From Burkholderiales bacterium (lineage in GTDB: Bacteria; Pseudomonadota; Gammaproteobacteria; Burkholderiales; Casimicrobiaceae), in the NCBI GenBank assembly GCA_015075645.1, contig JABTUF010000002.1:558001-622000 (forward strand): 64,000 bases of DNA. Direction: 5' to 3'. Both the position numbers and the translations under genes were made by a program. This document shows, piece after piece, positions 27,941 through 36,379 of this stretch. Position 1 is the first letter of the stretch. The number at the start of each line of letters is the position of its first letter. Below the pieces are notes generated by a model, which made no database searches, had not been told where the DNA came from, and saw only the letters and a list, made by a program, of their open reading frames with translations.

Positions 27941-28197
27941 CGGGCCATGCGCGCGTCGCGCAGGTCCTCTTTCCACGCCGCGACCAGCGCGTCGATCTCG
28001 GCGGAGGGGTCGTGCGCGCGCGGGAACGCGCGATGCGCGCGGCGGTACCAGTACCGGGCGTTCGGGAGGTCGCCTTCGAGCAGGTGCACGATCCCGTGTG
28101 CCCAGCAGCCGAACTCGGTGGCGTCGTTCTGCACGACGTCGTGCGCCTTGCGCCAGTTGCCCTTCTCGAGGTGCCGGATCGCCGTGTTGAGCGTCAT
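27937..28197 (-). CDS. Small TPR-like hypothetical protein
   Basis: An 86-aa soluble protein, starting MTLNTAIRHLEKGNWRKAHD, with two tetratricopeptide-like helical pairs (GNWRKAHDVVQ... and GDLPNARYWYRRAHRAFP). The HGIVHLLEGDLPNARYWYRRA segment recurs in small proteobacterial proteins of unknown role. The ATG at 28197, preceded by a GGGAGG-rich leader, is preferred over a longer frame from 28224. It overlaps crcB by ATGA, so the two are co-translated, but a role in fluoride resistance is only a guess. Confidence 0.65.
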   Translation of the reverse strand: MTLNTAIRHLEKGNWRKAHDVVQNDATEFGCWAHGIVHLLEGDLPNARYWYRRAHRAFPRAHDPSAEIDALVAAWKEDLRDARMAR

Positions 28198-28236
28198 GCC
28201 TGCCCCCTCCCCCGTTCGTTCCAACCCGCCGCGGCG

Positions 28237-28992
28237 TCAGCTCACATGGTACCCGCCGTCGACCGGCAGCAGTACCCCGGTGACGAAGGCAGCCGCCGGC
28301 GAGGCCAGGAACACCGCGGCACCCGCGATGTCGGAGGGCTCCGCCCACCGCGCCATCGGCGTGCGCGCGACGATCGCCGCGCTGCGCCACGTGTCGTCCT
28401 GGAGCGCGCTCGTGAGCGCGGTGCGCACCCAGCCGGGCGCGAGCGCGTTGACGCGGATCCCCTCGGGCGCCCAGGCGATCGCGAGCGAGCGCGTGAGTTG
28501 CGCCACGCCCCCCTTCGACGCCGCGTAGCCGGGCACCCGCGCACCGCCGAAGATCGACAGGATCGACGCGATGTTGACGACCGATCCCCGCGCCGCGGCG
28601 AGTTTCGCCCGGGCATGAGCGCAGCAGCGCATCGTGCCGGTCAGGTTGATCGCGACGGTGTCGGCGAACACCTCGGGATCGTGCTCGCTGTCGCGGCGGA
28701 TGACCCCCGCGGCGTTCACGAGCACATCGATGTAAGGGAGCGCCCCGACGAGGTCGCGGACCGCGGCATCGTCGCGCACGTCGAGCACGCGCGCGTCGCG
28801 AAGGCGCGAACCGGGACGCGCGCGCGCCGACTCCACCTCGCCCGCGGTGGCGCCGGTCACCGTGACATCCGCGCCGAGCGCGGCGAACGCGTCGGCGATC
28901 GCCTCGCCGATGCCGCTCGTGCCTCCGGTCACGAGCACCGTACGGCCCGCGAAGAGGCCGTCGCGAAAACTGCCGGTCACCGCCTCGGTCAT
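28237..28992 (-). CDS. Short-chain dehydrogenase/reductase, probable sugar-acid dehydrogenase
   Basis: A 251-aa classical SDR. The cofactor motif is TGGTSGIGEAIA (about 23-34), then NAAGVI, active-site Ser in NIASILSIFG, and Tyr-x3-Lys in GYAASKGG. The tail LLPVDGGYHVS is typical. It overlaps kdgK by ATGA and belongs to the 2-keto-3-deoxy acid cluster, so it probably oxidises a sugar, sugar lactone or 2-keto-3-deoxy acid. The exact substrate (galactose, fucose, gluconate type) cannot be read from the sequence. Confidence 0.85.
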   Translation of the reverse strand: MTEAVTGSFRDGLFAGRTVLVTGGTSGIGEAIADAFAALGADVTVTGATAGEVESARARPGSRLRDARVLDVRDDAAVRDLVGALPYIDVLVNAAGVIRRDSEHDPEVFADTVAINLTGTMRCCAHARAKLAAARGSVVNIASILSIFGGARVPGYAASKGGVAQLTRSLAIAWAPEGIRVNALAPGWVRTALTSALQDDTWRSAAIVARTPMARWAEPSDIAGAAVFLASPAAAFVTGVLLPVDGGYHVS

Positions 28993-29930
28993 GCCGCGCG
29001 CCGCAGCAATGCGTCGACCTCGTGCGGCCGCGGCAGCGGTTCGACCGCGCCGTAGCCGGTGGTCGCGATCGCCGCGGCGGCGTTCGCGTACCGGGCCGCA
29101 TCGACCGGCGCCGCTCCGGCGGCGAGCCGCGCGAGGAACGCGCCGTCGAAGCAATCGCCCGCGCCGGTCGCGTCGACCGCATCGACGCGATGAGCGGCGA
29201 TCGCGACGCGCGCGCGGCCGTCGTCGATCGTGCAGCCATCCGCGCCGCGCTTGTAGACGATGCCCTTCGCGCCCGCGCGCCGGCAGGCGTCGATCACCGC
29301 GTCGGGCTCGCCGGTGCCGAACATCCACTCGGCGTCCTCGCGCGACGGCAGGCACCAGTCGCACGCGGCCATCGTCGCGAGCGCGACCGCGCGCGCACGA
29401 TCGCGCGGCCAGAGCTTCGGGCGCAGGTTCGGGTCGTAGCTCACCTTCGCGCCCGCCTCGCGCGCCGCGGCGATCGCGGCGAACACCGCGTCGCAGGCGG
29501 AGGTCGAGATCGCCTGGCTGATTCCCGACACGTGCAGCGTGCGCGATGCGCGAATCACCTCGCGCGGCAGCGTCGCGGGCGCCATCCGGCTCGCCGCGGA
29601 GCCCGCACGCAGGTACGAGAACGCGTGGCCCGCGGGACCATGGGTCACGAAGTAGACGGCCGTCGGTGCGTCCGGATCGGTCGCCACGCCGTCCTGCGCC
29701 ACGCCCTCGGCACGCCACAGCGCGCGGAACATCGCGCCGAACGCGTCGTCGCCCAGGCGCGTGACGTAGGCCACGCGCGCGCCGAGCCGCGCGGCGGCGA
29801 TCGCCATGTTCGACGTGTCGCCGCCGAAGCCCTGCCGCCAGACGTGCGCATCCGCGCCGCGCGCCTGGTTGAACTCCACCATCGGCTCGCCGAGCGCGCA
29901 GAGGTCGAAGCGCCCCACGGTGCGCGTCAT
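28989..29930 (-). CDS. kdgK: PfkB-family sugar kinase, probable 2-dehydro-3-deoxygluconokinase
   Basis: A 313-aa ribokinase-fold enzyme. Early FDLCALGEPMVEFNQ and FGGDTSNMAIAAARLG are characteristic of KDG kinases, SYDPNLRPKLWP is the mid motif, and DATGAGDCFDGAF holds the anion hole and catalytic Asp. It phosphorylates 2-keto-3-deoxygluconate (or a stereoisomer) to KDPG in sugar-acid degradation. Downstream SDR overlaps by ATGA; dgoA is 145 bp upstream. Start at 29930 gives MTRTVGRFDLCALGE. A leader of this length could hold its own promoter, but none is convincing. Confidence 0.85.
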   Translation of the reverse strand: MTRTVGRFDLCALGEPMVEFNQARGADAHVWRQGFGGDTSNMAIAAARLGARVAYVTRLGDDAFGAMFRALWRAEGVAQDGVATDPDAPTAVYFVTHGPAGHAFSYLRAGSAASRMAPATLPREVIRASRTLHVSGISQAISTSACDAVFAAIAAAREAGAKVSYDPNLRPKLWPRDRARAVALATMAACDWCLPSREDAEWMFGTGEPDAVIDACRRAGAKGIVYKRGADGCTIDDGRARVAIAAHRVDAVDATGAGDCFDGAFLARLAAGAAPVDAARYANAAAAIATTGYGAVEPLPRPHEVDALLRRAA

Positions 29931-30075
29931 GACCGGAAGGTCCTGGCCGGGCGCGAGGCCGCGGACACGAACGCGCCGACGGTCGCGCTCGACGCGCACG
30001 TGGTTCGACAACCCATGCCTGTTCCCCCGCTCCCGTACCGATCGCGCGTGCCCACCGGACCGCGCGTGGCAACCA

Positions 30076-30723
30076 TCAAGGTGCGCTTCCCGCTTCGCGC
30101 GCGGGCAACCCCGCGAAGCCGCGAGCATACGCCCGCGCCGCCTCGCGCACCGCCTCGGCGCCCGCGCCGGGCTTGTACAGGTTCGATCCGGTGCCGAATC
30201 CGTCCGCGCCCGCCTCCCACCACGGCGCGAGATTGTCCGGCCGCATGCCGCCGACCGCGAACACGAGCGTCGCCTTCGGCAGCACCGCCCGCCATGCCTT
30301 GAGCGCGGAGGGCGCGAGCCCCTCCGCCGGGAACAACTTGAGTGCGTCGGCGCCCGCGGAAAGCGCCCCGAACGCCTCGGTCGGCGTCGCGACGCCGGGA
30401 ATGCACACGAGCCCGAGGCGCTTCGCCTCGCGAATCACCGCGGGGTCCGCGTGCGGCATCACGATGAGCCGCCCACCCGCGTCGCGCACGCGCGCGACGT
30501 CGGCGGGATCGATCACCGTTCCGGCGCCGACGAGACAGGTCGCGCCGCACCGTGCCGACAGCGCACGGATGCTGTCGAACGGCTGCGGCGAGTTGAGCGT
30601 CACCTCGAGAACGCGGAAGCCCGCGCCGGTGAGCGCGTCGGCGACGCCGGGCACTTCCGGGGGCGAGATGCCGCGCAGCACCGCGACGAGCGGCAGCGGC
30701 GAGAGGCAATCGGCGAGCTTCAT
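30076..30723 (-). CDS. dgoA: 2-dehydro-3-deoxy-6-phosphogalactonate aldolase (KDPG-aldolase family)
   Basis: A 215-aa class I aldolase that cleaves the 6-phosphorylated 2-keto-3-deoxy sugar acid to pyruvate and glyceraldehyde 3-phosphate. LVAVLRGISPPEV contains the general-base Glu region in the usual position. EVTLNSPQPFDSI and the Schiff-base lysine in ALKLFPAEGLAPSALKAWRAVLP are DgoA-like, and GMRPDNLAPWWEAGADGFGTGSNLY fits DgoA better than Eda. It overlaps dgoK by ATGA. Confidence 0.9.
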   Translation of the reverse strand: MKLADCLSPLPLVAVLRGISPPEVPGVADALTGAGFRVLEVTLNSPQPFDSIRALSARCGATCLVGAGTVIDPADVARVRDAGGRLIVMPHADPAVIREAKRLGLVCIPGVATPTEAFGALSAGADALKLFPAEGLAPSALKAWRAVLPKATLVFAVGGMRPDNLAPWWEAGADGFGTGSNLYKPGAGAEAVREAARAYARGFAGLPAREAGSAP

Positions 30724-31646
30724 CGATGCTCCGGTGCGAGACGCCCGGCGGCCCGGGCGATACGGTAGAGGCCGGTGGCGGCCGCCTCGGCGGGTCCGCG
30801 TTCGGCGGCGACGTCCGCGGCCGCGAGCGCGGTCAGGTAGCGTTCGGCGAGCGCGTCGCTCCCCACCACCAGGACGCGCGCGGCATCGTCGCCGGCGAGT
30901 TGGGCCCAGACGCGACCGGCGCGGACCTCGCGGCCGATGAGAAGCCCCGACAGCCAGTCGCGAATCGAGTCGGGTTCGAGTTCACCTGAGAGGGCGAGCG
31001 TGCGCGCGCCGAAGATGTCGTGCAGCGTCTGGCCCGAACCGAGGCCGCGCTCGACGCCGCGCAGGAACGCGGGGCCGGGCGTACCCTCCCGCGCCGGCGT
31101 CGCGAGCCGCCCGAGGATCGTGTGGCCGACGAGCGCGTCGTAGAGTTCGCCGGTCAGGTAGGTCGAGAAGTCGAGCACGACGCCGCGTTCGACCCGCGCC
31201 CACTTGCTGTGCGAGCCGGGCAGCACCACGAGCGTGCGGGGCGCGTCGATCGGCACCGCGCCGAAGATCTGGGTCTCCTCGCCACGCATCACGTCCGGGA
31301 GCCCGGACCCGTCGCGCGTCGACAACCCAGGAACGATCGCGAGCGCGGCGCCCTCGACCTCAACGAATCCGCGCGACAACGCTTCGAGCGAGGCCGGGCA
31401 CGGCAGGTACGGAGCCTCGCGCCAGCCCTGCCGGCTGCCGATCATCCCGCAGGCGAGCCGCGGTGCGCGCTCGTCGCTCCAGTCACCGGTGAGCTGCGCC
31501 AGTGCCTGCGGGAACGTGGCACCGCCCAGGCGCTGCACGCCGAGGTCGCCGCTGCGGGTGTCGAGGACGCGGCCGGTCGCGTCGATCCGGAACGCGCGGG
31601 CGCGGGTGGTGCCCCAGTCGAGGGCGATCAAGGCGGCGGAAGACAT
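30720..31646 (-). CDS. dgoK: 2-dehydro-3-deoxygalactonokinase
   Basis: A 308-aa kinase of the DgoK family (ASKHA fold). ALIALDWGTTRARAFRID is the phosphate-1 loop, ACGMIGSRQGWREAPYLPCP a DgoK hallmark, MRGEETQIFGA and VLPGSHSKWARVE follow. It phosphorylates 2-keto-3-deoxygalactonate for the aldolase DgoA encoded just downstream (ATGA overlap), the De Ley-Doudoroff route. It is the first gene of the sugar-acid operon, 80 bp downstream of moaE. No regulator or transporter for this pathway is in the window. Confidence 0.9.
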   Translation of the reverse strand: MSSAALIALDWGTTRARAFRIDATGRVLDTRSGDLGVQRLGGATFPQALAQLTGDWSDERAPRLACGMIGSRQGWREAPYLPCPASLEALSRGFVEVEGAALAIVPGLSTRDGSGLPDVMRGEETQIFGAVPIDAPRTLVVLPGSHSKWARVERGVVLDFSTYLTGELYDALVGHTILGRLATPAREGTPGPAFLRGVERGLGSGQTLHDIFGARTLALSGELEPDSIRDWLSGLLIGREVRAGRVWAQLAGDDAARVLVVGSDALAERYLTALAAADVAAERGPAEAAATGLYRIARAAGRLAPEHR

Positions 31647-31726
31647 GCGGGCGATGCCGCTGACGCTCGGGATGCGGCGCCCGGCAGACCCCGATGGTCG
31701 TCCCGACCGCCGGAACGGTCAAGAGG

Positions 31727-32203
31727 TCAGGCCAGTTCGGTCGGCGCGCGCGGGCGTTCCCAGCGATCGGCCGCCTCGTCGTCGGACGCACGCGCCTCGA
31801 CCCAGCGCTCGCCTTCCGGCGTGCGCTCCTTCTTCCAGAACGGCGCGCGGGTCTTCAGGTAGTCCATCACGAAGCGGCAGGCGTCGAACGCCTCGCCGCG
31901 ATGCGCGGCGGTCACCGCGACCAGCACGATCGGGTCGCCCGGCGCGAGCGTCCCGACACGATGGATCACGAGAATGCGCCGGACTGAAAAGCGCGCGTGC
32001 GCCTCGTCGACGATGGCTTCGAGCGCCTTCTCGGTCATGCCCGGGTAGTGCTCGAGCGTCAGCGCGCCGACGGCATCGCCCTCGTTCACGTCGCGCACGG
32101 TGCCGGTGAAGGTCACGACCGCGCCGACGTCGAGATCGTCCGCCCGCAGGCGATCGGCCTCCGCCTGCGCGTCGAACGGCCCGGACTGGATGCGCACGCG
32201 CAC
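31727..32203 (-). CDS. moaE: Molybdopterin synthase catalytic subunit MoaE
   Basis: A 158-aa large subunit of molybdopterin synthase, which inserts dithiolene sulfur into precursor Z using MoaD thiocarboxylate. It has TFTGTVRDVNEGD, LEHYPGMTEKAL, HRVGTLAPGDPIVLVAV, AHRGEAFDACRFVMDYLK and the catalytic lysine pair in APFWKKE. The start is a GTG at 32203, 2 bp beyond the moaD stop, so the two are coupled. The tail (about 140-158) is charged and unconserved. Confidence 0.94.
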   Translation of the reverse strand: MRVRIQSGPFDAQAEADRLRADDLDVGAVVTFTGTVRDVNEGDAVGALTLEHYPGMTEKALEAIVDEAHARFSVRRILVIHRVGTLAPGDPIVLVAVTAAHRGEAFDACRFVMDYLKTRAPFWKKERTPEGERWVEARASDDEAADRWERPRAPTELA

Positions 32204-32205
32204 GG

Positions 32206-32487
32206 TCAGCCTCCGGTCACCGGAGGAAAGAACGCGACTTCGTCGCCGGGCGCGACGCGCGTCGCCTCGCCCGCGAGTTCGTGGTTCACCGCGGCGCGCA
32301 CCGCGCGACCCTCGGCGAGTTCGCTCGCGTACGCACCGCCGCGCGCGCGCAGGCGTTCGCGGATCGCGCCGACGGTCGTCGGGCCGGCGACTTCGAACCG
32401 CTCGTGCGACGCGCCGAACGCGTCGCGCAGCCGCGCCAGGAACACGAGGGTCACGACAGAGGTGGCGAGGGTGGGGGAATCATGCAT
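32206..32487 (-). CDS. moaD: Molybdopterin synthase sulfur carrier subunit MoaD
   Basis: A ubiquitin-fold sulfur carrier ending in the required Gly-Gly (FFPPVTGG), the site of adenylation and thiocarboxylation. VTLVFLARLRDAFG and VAPGDEVAFFPP are MoaD features. The start is uncertain: ATG at 32487 gives 93 aa. A GTG ten codons later would give about 82 aa, the commoner MoaD length; a much longer frame from 32589 is unlikely. It lies immediately upstream of moaE. Confidence 0.88.
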   Translation of the reverse strand: MHDSPTLATSVVTLVFLARLRDAFGASHERFEVAGPTTVGAIRERLRARGGAYASELAEGRAVRAAVNHELAGEATRVAPGDEVAFFPPVTGG

Positions 32488-32634
32488 GGTTCTGGCGCTC
32501 GGACGGGTGGCCGACATCGGGACCGGATGCTGCTCGGCGGATGAATGCGCGACCGGCGCTGCGACGTTCGCGTTGCAACGCGCCGCCATGGCGTCAGTGT
32601 ACCGCCGCGCTCGCGCCGCGGCGAACGTCGGGCG

Positions 32635-33285
32635 TCAGAAGCGGAACTGCACGCCCAGGCGGACCTGGTCGTTGTCCGGCAGCGTGCTGCCGAAGCTGTC
32701 GAACGCGAACCGCCCGAACCGCGTGTACTCGAGATTCACGCCGAGCGTGCGCGTCATGTCGTAGCGCAGCCCCAGGCCGTAGTTCACGCCGTCGCGGACG
32801 AGTCTCGCATCGGGATAGGCGACGAGCGTCGTCGCACCGGATCCCGCCGGCTCGTTCTGCGCGTAGCCGACCCGGCCGTAGAGCGCGAACGAGCGCAGGA
32901 ACGTGTAGCTGCCGAACACATCGAGGTTGTAGGCGGCCTGCGGGGCGAGGTCGTGACCGCCGAGCGTGAGACCGACGCCGGTCGGCGTCGACGCGCTGAA
33001 CGGCCGCAGCGCGTAGCTCTCGCTTCGAGCGAATGCGGCTTCGACCGCGAGGTCGTTGTTCCAGCGGTAGCCGCCGAAGATCTGACGCGTCGTCGCCTCG
33101 TCCATCCCGGGAGTGCGGAGCCCACGGCTTCCCGATCCGTCGAGCGACACTCCGGTCGATCGCGCGCCATCCTGCAGGACGATGCCGCCGTAGAAGCCGG
33201 CAAAGGTTGATGCGCCGGCCGCGGGCAGGGCCAACCCGGAGGCCGCTCCCGCCAGCACGATGCCCACAAGTGTCTGAATCTTCAT
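32635..33285 (-). CDS. Outer membrane beta-barrel protein (OmpA/OmpX-type barrel)
   Basis: A 216-aa exported protein. The signal peptide spans about 1-25 (LVGIVLAGAASGLALPAAGA, cut near GAS). Alternating amphipathic strands follow, and it ends in a terminal aromatic strand VRLGVQFRF, the BAM recognition signature. IFGGYRWNNDLAVEAAFARSE and YDMTRTLGVNLEYTRFG resemble the OmpA-type porin-like beta-barrel family of small surface proteins. The ligand or role is unknown. It lies between mobB and moaD on the same strand, without an obvious reason. Confidence 0.82.
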   Translation of the reverse strand: MKIQTLVGIVLAGAASGLALPAAGASTFAGFYGGIVLQDGARSTGVSLDGSGSRGLRTPGMDEATTRQIFGGYRWNNDLAVEAAFARSESYALRPFSASTPTGVGLTLGGHDLAPQAAYNLDVFGSYTFLRSFALYGRVGYAQNEPAGSGATTLVAYPDARLVRDGVNYGLGLRYDMTRTLGVNLEYTRFGRFAFDSFGSTLPDNDQVRLGVQFRF

Positions 33286-33396
33286 GACTTGTCGTCAGGC
33301 CGCCCGATCCGATCCCCCGGTCGCGGACCGAGGCATGCCTTCCTTCGTCCGCGCTGCGCCCTGCAAGTTCACCCTACCCCTCGCCTGCGGCGCTCG

Positions 33397-33912
33397 TCAA
33401 TCGTCCCAGGGGGCCGGCCGGGCGTGGGCCAGGATGAACGTTGCGATTTCGTCGCAGGCGTCGAGCCGGAACCACGGTCGAGACCCTGCCGACGGCATGG
33501 GATCGGCGTCCGAGGCGATGGCGAGGATGTGGGGATCGTCGCCATGGAGCCAGGGTTTGGCGAGCCCGGCCCGGTGAATCTCGAGCTTGGGCAGCCGTGC
33601 CGACTTGAATCCTTCGACCAGCACGAGATCGCAGGGCGACAGGCGCATCAGCGCCTCGCCGAGCGACAGTTGCTGTTCGCCGCGAAGTTCGCGCATCAGC
33701 GCCCAGCGCCACGTGGAGGTGACGAGGACCTCCGAGCAACCCGCCGCCCGATGGCGGAAGCTGTCCTTGCCCGGCTGGTCGACGTCGAACTCGTGGTGCG
33801 CGTGCTTGATGAGCGACACCGCGAGTCCGCGGGCGACGAGCCGCGGGATGACCTGTTCGATCAGCGTGGTCTTGCCGCTGCCGGACCACCCGGCGAAGCC
33901 GAACGCGCGCAT
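33397..33912 (-). CDS. mobB: Molybdopterin-guanine dinucleotide biosynthesis protein MobB
   Basis: A 171-aa P-loop GTPase accessory to MobA in attaching GMP to molybdopterin. Walker A is FAGWSGSGKTTL (about 6-17), followed by LIKHAHHEFDVDQPGKDSFRHRAAG, DLVLVEGFK and LEIHR, all standard MobB. The ATG at 33912 places the P-loop at the normal position. It groups with moaD and moaE further along the same strand. No mobA or molybdoenzyme is present in the window. Confidence 0.93.
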   Translation of the reverse strand: MRAFGFAGWSGSGKTTLIEQVIPRLVARGLAVSLIKHAHHEFDVDQPGKDSFRHRAAGCSEVLVTSTWRWALMRELRGEQQLSLGEALMRLSPCDLVLVEGFKSARLPKLEIHRAGLAKPWLHGDDPHILAIASDADPMPSAGSRPWFRLDACDEIATFILAHARPAPWDD

Positions 33913-34090
33913 TGCGGGCGCAGTCAGCGGCCGGCGACGGCGCGGCGGGCGGATGAACGCGGCGGAAGGAATCGCATCGGGGTCACGGGGTCCAAAGGGG
34001 TGCATTCTAGCGATCCGGCGAACGGCGGCCCGCGCGACCGTTCGCGCGCGTCGCGCTATCCTGTCCCCATCCGCCCCGGTTACGCCGACG

Positions 34091-34696
34091 ATGAGCCGAG
34101 TTCCCGCCACCACGATGCCCCCCGAACGCGAGGTCGTCGGGGCGATCGAGCGCGTGATCGCGCGCGTGCCCCCATCCCGCTCGCACGCGGTCGACCATCC
34201 CGACGGCGCGGCCGACAAGCTGGCGCGCGAGGCCGCGCAGCGCGCGGCGATGGTGTCCGGATCGCTCGCGCTGCCGCCCGGGCCGTTCGGCATGCTCACG
34301 GTGCTGCCCGACATCTACGTCATCTGGCGCATCCAGCGGCAGATGGTCGCCGACATCTTCGGGTTGTACGGACGCGAGGGCGAACTCACGCGCACCCACA
34401 TGCTCTACTGCCTGTTCCGCCATGCCGCGAGCCAGGTGCTGCGCGACGTCGCGGTGCGCGCGGGCCAGCGCTTCGTGCTCCGCCAACTGGGCAGCGGCGC
34501 GATCCAGGGAGCGCTCGCGGGCGTGAGCGTCGCGGTGTCCAAACGCCTGGCCGGCACCGCCGCGACGCGCTGGGTGCCGATCGCCGGCGCGGCCGCGGTG
34601 GCGAGCTACGCGTACTGGGACACGATGCAGGTCGCGAAGACCGCGAAGAAGCTCCTCGCCGCCGCACCCGAGGGCGGGAGCGACGGACCGGGCTGA
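34091..34696 (+). CDS. EcsC-family protein
   Basis: A 201-aa protein related to the EcsC family. A hydrophobic LPPGPFGMLTVLPDIYVIWRIQ region (about 60-80) and a second apolar stretch near 155-180 (WVPIAGAAAVASYAYWDTMQVA) suggest membrane association. The EcsC role is undefined outside Bacillus protein secretion. The ATG at 34091 follows a TATCCT-like box at 34058-34063. It is divergent from mobB and ends 4 bp before the SRAP gene. Confidence 0.7.
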   Translation: MSRVPATTMPPEREVVGAIERVIARVPPSRSHAVDHPDGAADKLAREAAQRAAMVSGSLALPPGPFGMLTVLPDIYVIWRIQRQMVADIFGLYGREGELTRTHMLYCLFRHAASQVLRDVAVRAGQRFVLRQLGSGAIQGALAGVSVAVSKRLAGTAATRWVPIAGAAAVASYAYWDTMQVAKTAKKLLAAAPEGGSDGPG

Positions 34697-34700
34697 CGCC

Positions 34701-35438
34701 ATGTGCGGCCGCTACGAGTTGCACGCCTCGCCCGCCGCGATCGCGCTGGCGTTCGGCCTGCCCGCGCCGCCGGCGCTCGCGCCGCGCTACAACATCGCGC
34801 CGATGCAGGACGTGCCGATCGTGCGCGTCAACGCACAGGGCGCGCGCGAACTCGTCCAGGTCCGCTGGGGGCTCGTGCCGCGCTGGGCGAAGGACCCGTC
34901 GATCGGCGCGCGCATGATCAACGCGCGCGGCGAGACGCTGAAGGAGAAACCTGCGTTCCGCACGGCGTACCGGCGGCACCGCTGCCTGCTCCCCGCTTCG
35001 GGGTTCTACGAGTGGATGGCGCGCGAGGGCGGCAAGCAGCCGGTGCACATCGCCCTGCGCGACGGCGCGCCGTTCGCGCTGGCCGGGCTCGCCGAGCGCT
35101 GGCTCGGTCCGGACGGCGAACCGCTCGACACCTGCACGGTCGTGACCACCGACGCGAACGACCTGCTGCGCCCGGTGCACGAGCGCATGCCGGTCATCGT
35201 GCCGCCGGACGCCTACGCGCGCTGGCTCGATCCCGGCGTCGCCGATCCCTCGGACCTCGTCGCGCCCTACCCGTCCGACGCAATGCGCTGGACGCCCGTC
35301 TCCGCGAAGGTCGGCAGCATCCGCAACGACGATGCGTCGCTGATCGTGCCTCTGGCCGGCGTGGCGCCCGAGCCACCGCAGGAGACTCCGCCGCCCCCGG
35401 CGACGCCCAGGACGCCGAAGCAGTCGGCGCTCTTCTGA
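34701..35438 (+). CDS. SOS response-associated peptidase (SRAP/YedK, HMCES family)
   Basis: A 245-aa protein that forms a protective thiazolidine DNA-protein crosslink at abasic sites in single-stranded DNA. All expected residues are present: catalytic Cys2 (MCGRYE), Asn74 (MINARGET), Glu104 (GFYEWM) and His160 (VHERMPVIV). The ATG at 34701 must be the true start, because Cys2 must be exposed by Met removal. The last 30 residues are Pro-rich and probably disordered. No LexA box is recognised upstream. Confidence 0.93.
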   Translation: MCGRYELHASPAAIALAFGLPAPPALAPRYNIAPMQDVPIVRVNAQGARELVQVRWGLVPRWAKDPSIGARMINARGETLKEKPAFRTAYRRHRCLLPASGFYEWMAREGGKQPVHIALRDGAPFALAGLAERWLGPDGEPLDTCTVVTTDANDLLRPVHERMPVIVPPDAYARWLDPGVADPSDLVAPYPSDAMRWTPVSAKVGSIRNDDASLIVPLAGVAPEPPQETPPPPATPRTPKQSALF

Positions 35439-35497
35439 TGCCCGGTTGGTGGGCGGAGATCTTGCTGCGTTCCTGAACTGACCGAGCCCGGTCCAAC

Positions 35498-35572
35498 GGC
35501 GGTGGCAACTTCATGCCCGGGAATCTGCCGCGCGAGCCGCCGATCAACACACTCGTCGAGCAACAACCTCAC
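35498..35572 (-). pseudogene. Truncated DUF5615 PIN-like toxin gene (5' end only)
   Basis: Starting with a GTG at 35572 that overlaps the DUF433 stop as GTGA, the frame encodes MRLLLDECVDRRLARQIPGH plus about five more plausible residues. This is the first 25 residues of a DUF5615/PIN-like toxin, including the first acidic residue. After about 35498 the similarity stops, and the frame runs into sequence antisense to the SRAP gene's 3' end. The catalytic core is gone, so no active toxin is expected. Confidence 0.65.
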
Positions 35573-35865
35573 GGCGTGACTTCGATCAGTCGATCCTTCG
35601 CCAGCTCCAGAAACGTGACGATCTGCTCCCGTGTCACGCTCGGGAAGCCTTCGAGAAAATCATCGATCGATTCACCGGCCGCGAGGTAGTCGAGCAGAGT
35701 CTGGACAGGCACGCGAGTACCGGCGAACACCGGCGTGCCGCCAAGGACATCGTGCGATCGGGAGATCGGCGAGCTCCTTCGGTCCGGCGTACCCCCGATG
35801 CGGTCGCGCCGCAATATCGAGGAACGCCCTTGTGCTGGCTCGTTGCCCTTGGAGAGCGCCAGCAA
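35569..35865 (-). CDS. DUF433 domain protein, probable antitoxin
   Basis: A 98-aa protein whose residues 34-98 form a DUF433 domain: VLGGTPVFAGTRVPVQTLLDYL, then SIDDFLEGFPSVTREQIVTFLELAKDRL. The fold is a winged or three-helix DNA-binding type. DUF433 genes are usually followed by DUF5615 PIN-like genes as a type II toxin-antitoxin pair, as here, but the toxin is truncated. The first 33 residues are not conserved; a TTG about 17 codons in is a possible shorter start. It is therefore an orphan antitoxin relic. Confidence 0.75.
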   Translation of the reverse strand: MLALSKGNEPAQGRSSILRRDRIGGTPDRRSSPISRSHDVLGGTPVFAGTRVPVQTLLDYLAAGESIDDFLEGFPSVTREQIVTFLELAKDRLIEVTP

Positions 35866-35907
35866 ACTTCTGGATCTCCGGCCTTCCGACAGGCCCCGGA
35901 TTTCGCG

Positions 35908-36234
35908 TCAGGCTGCCTGCAGCACGCGGCGTCGCAAAGACTGCGGCAGCTCGACGGTCAAGAAGAACTCCTCGGGATACGGGTAGTCCTCTCCCGACTC
36001 ATCGACGACCCGAAGTTGGCCGTGTTTGGCTGCCTGCGCATCGGCAGTAGCTTCATGCCAATGCAACTCGGCCAGCACCGTGACACCGTCGATCAGACGC
36101 ACGCGGGCAACGCCCTTGCGCTTGCGCCACCGGCCGCGGCCATGGAACTTTCGCAAGCGCGCCAATTCGCGGATGCCAGAGCCCGGGGCAATGGTTTCGA
36201 CCGCGGAGAGCTCTCCGATGATCTCGAAGTACAC
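35908..36234 (-). CDS. Small hypothetical protein (RELARLRK-type)
   Basis: A 108-aa basic protein starting MYFEIIGELSAVETIAPG, with IRELARLRKFHGRGRWRKRKG and VRLIDGVTVLAELHWHEA. Small proteins with this layout occur in many proteobacteria, often beside toxin-antitoxin-like or regulatory genes, but I cannot assign a function. It is 42 bp upstream of the DUF433 gene on the same strand. Base composition here is less GC-biased than in the flanking core genes, which supports foreign origin. Confidence 0.5.
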   Translation of the reverse strand: MYFEIIGELSAVETIAPGSGIRELARLRKFHGRGRWRKRKGVARVRLIDGVTVLAELHWHEATADAQAAKHGQLRVVDESGEDYPYPEEFFLTVELPQSLRRRVLQAA

Positions 36235-36379
36235 GCCGTGATCGTGGCAAATGTCGGGGACGCGGTCAATGTCCGGCCGGCAAGAGGTCTAACGGTTAAG
36301 GCAACCGGCGCGCCGACGAGATGCTCGCCTAAGTTCAAGCCACGTGCCGGCGCGTCCGGTTGACCGTAGGGTTGGGGCG

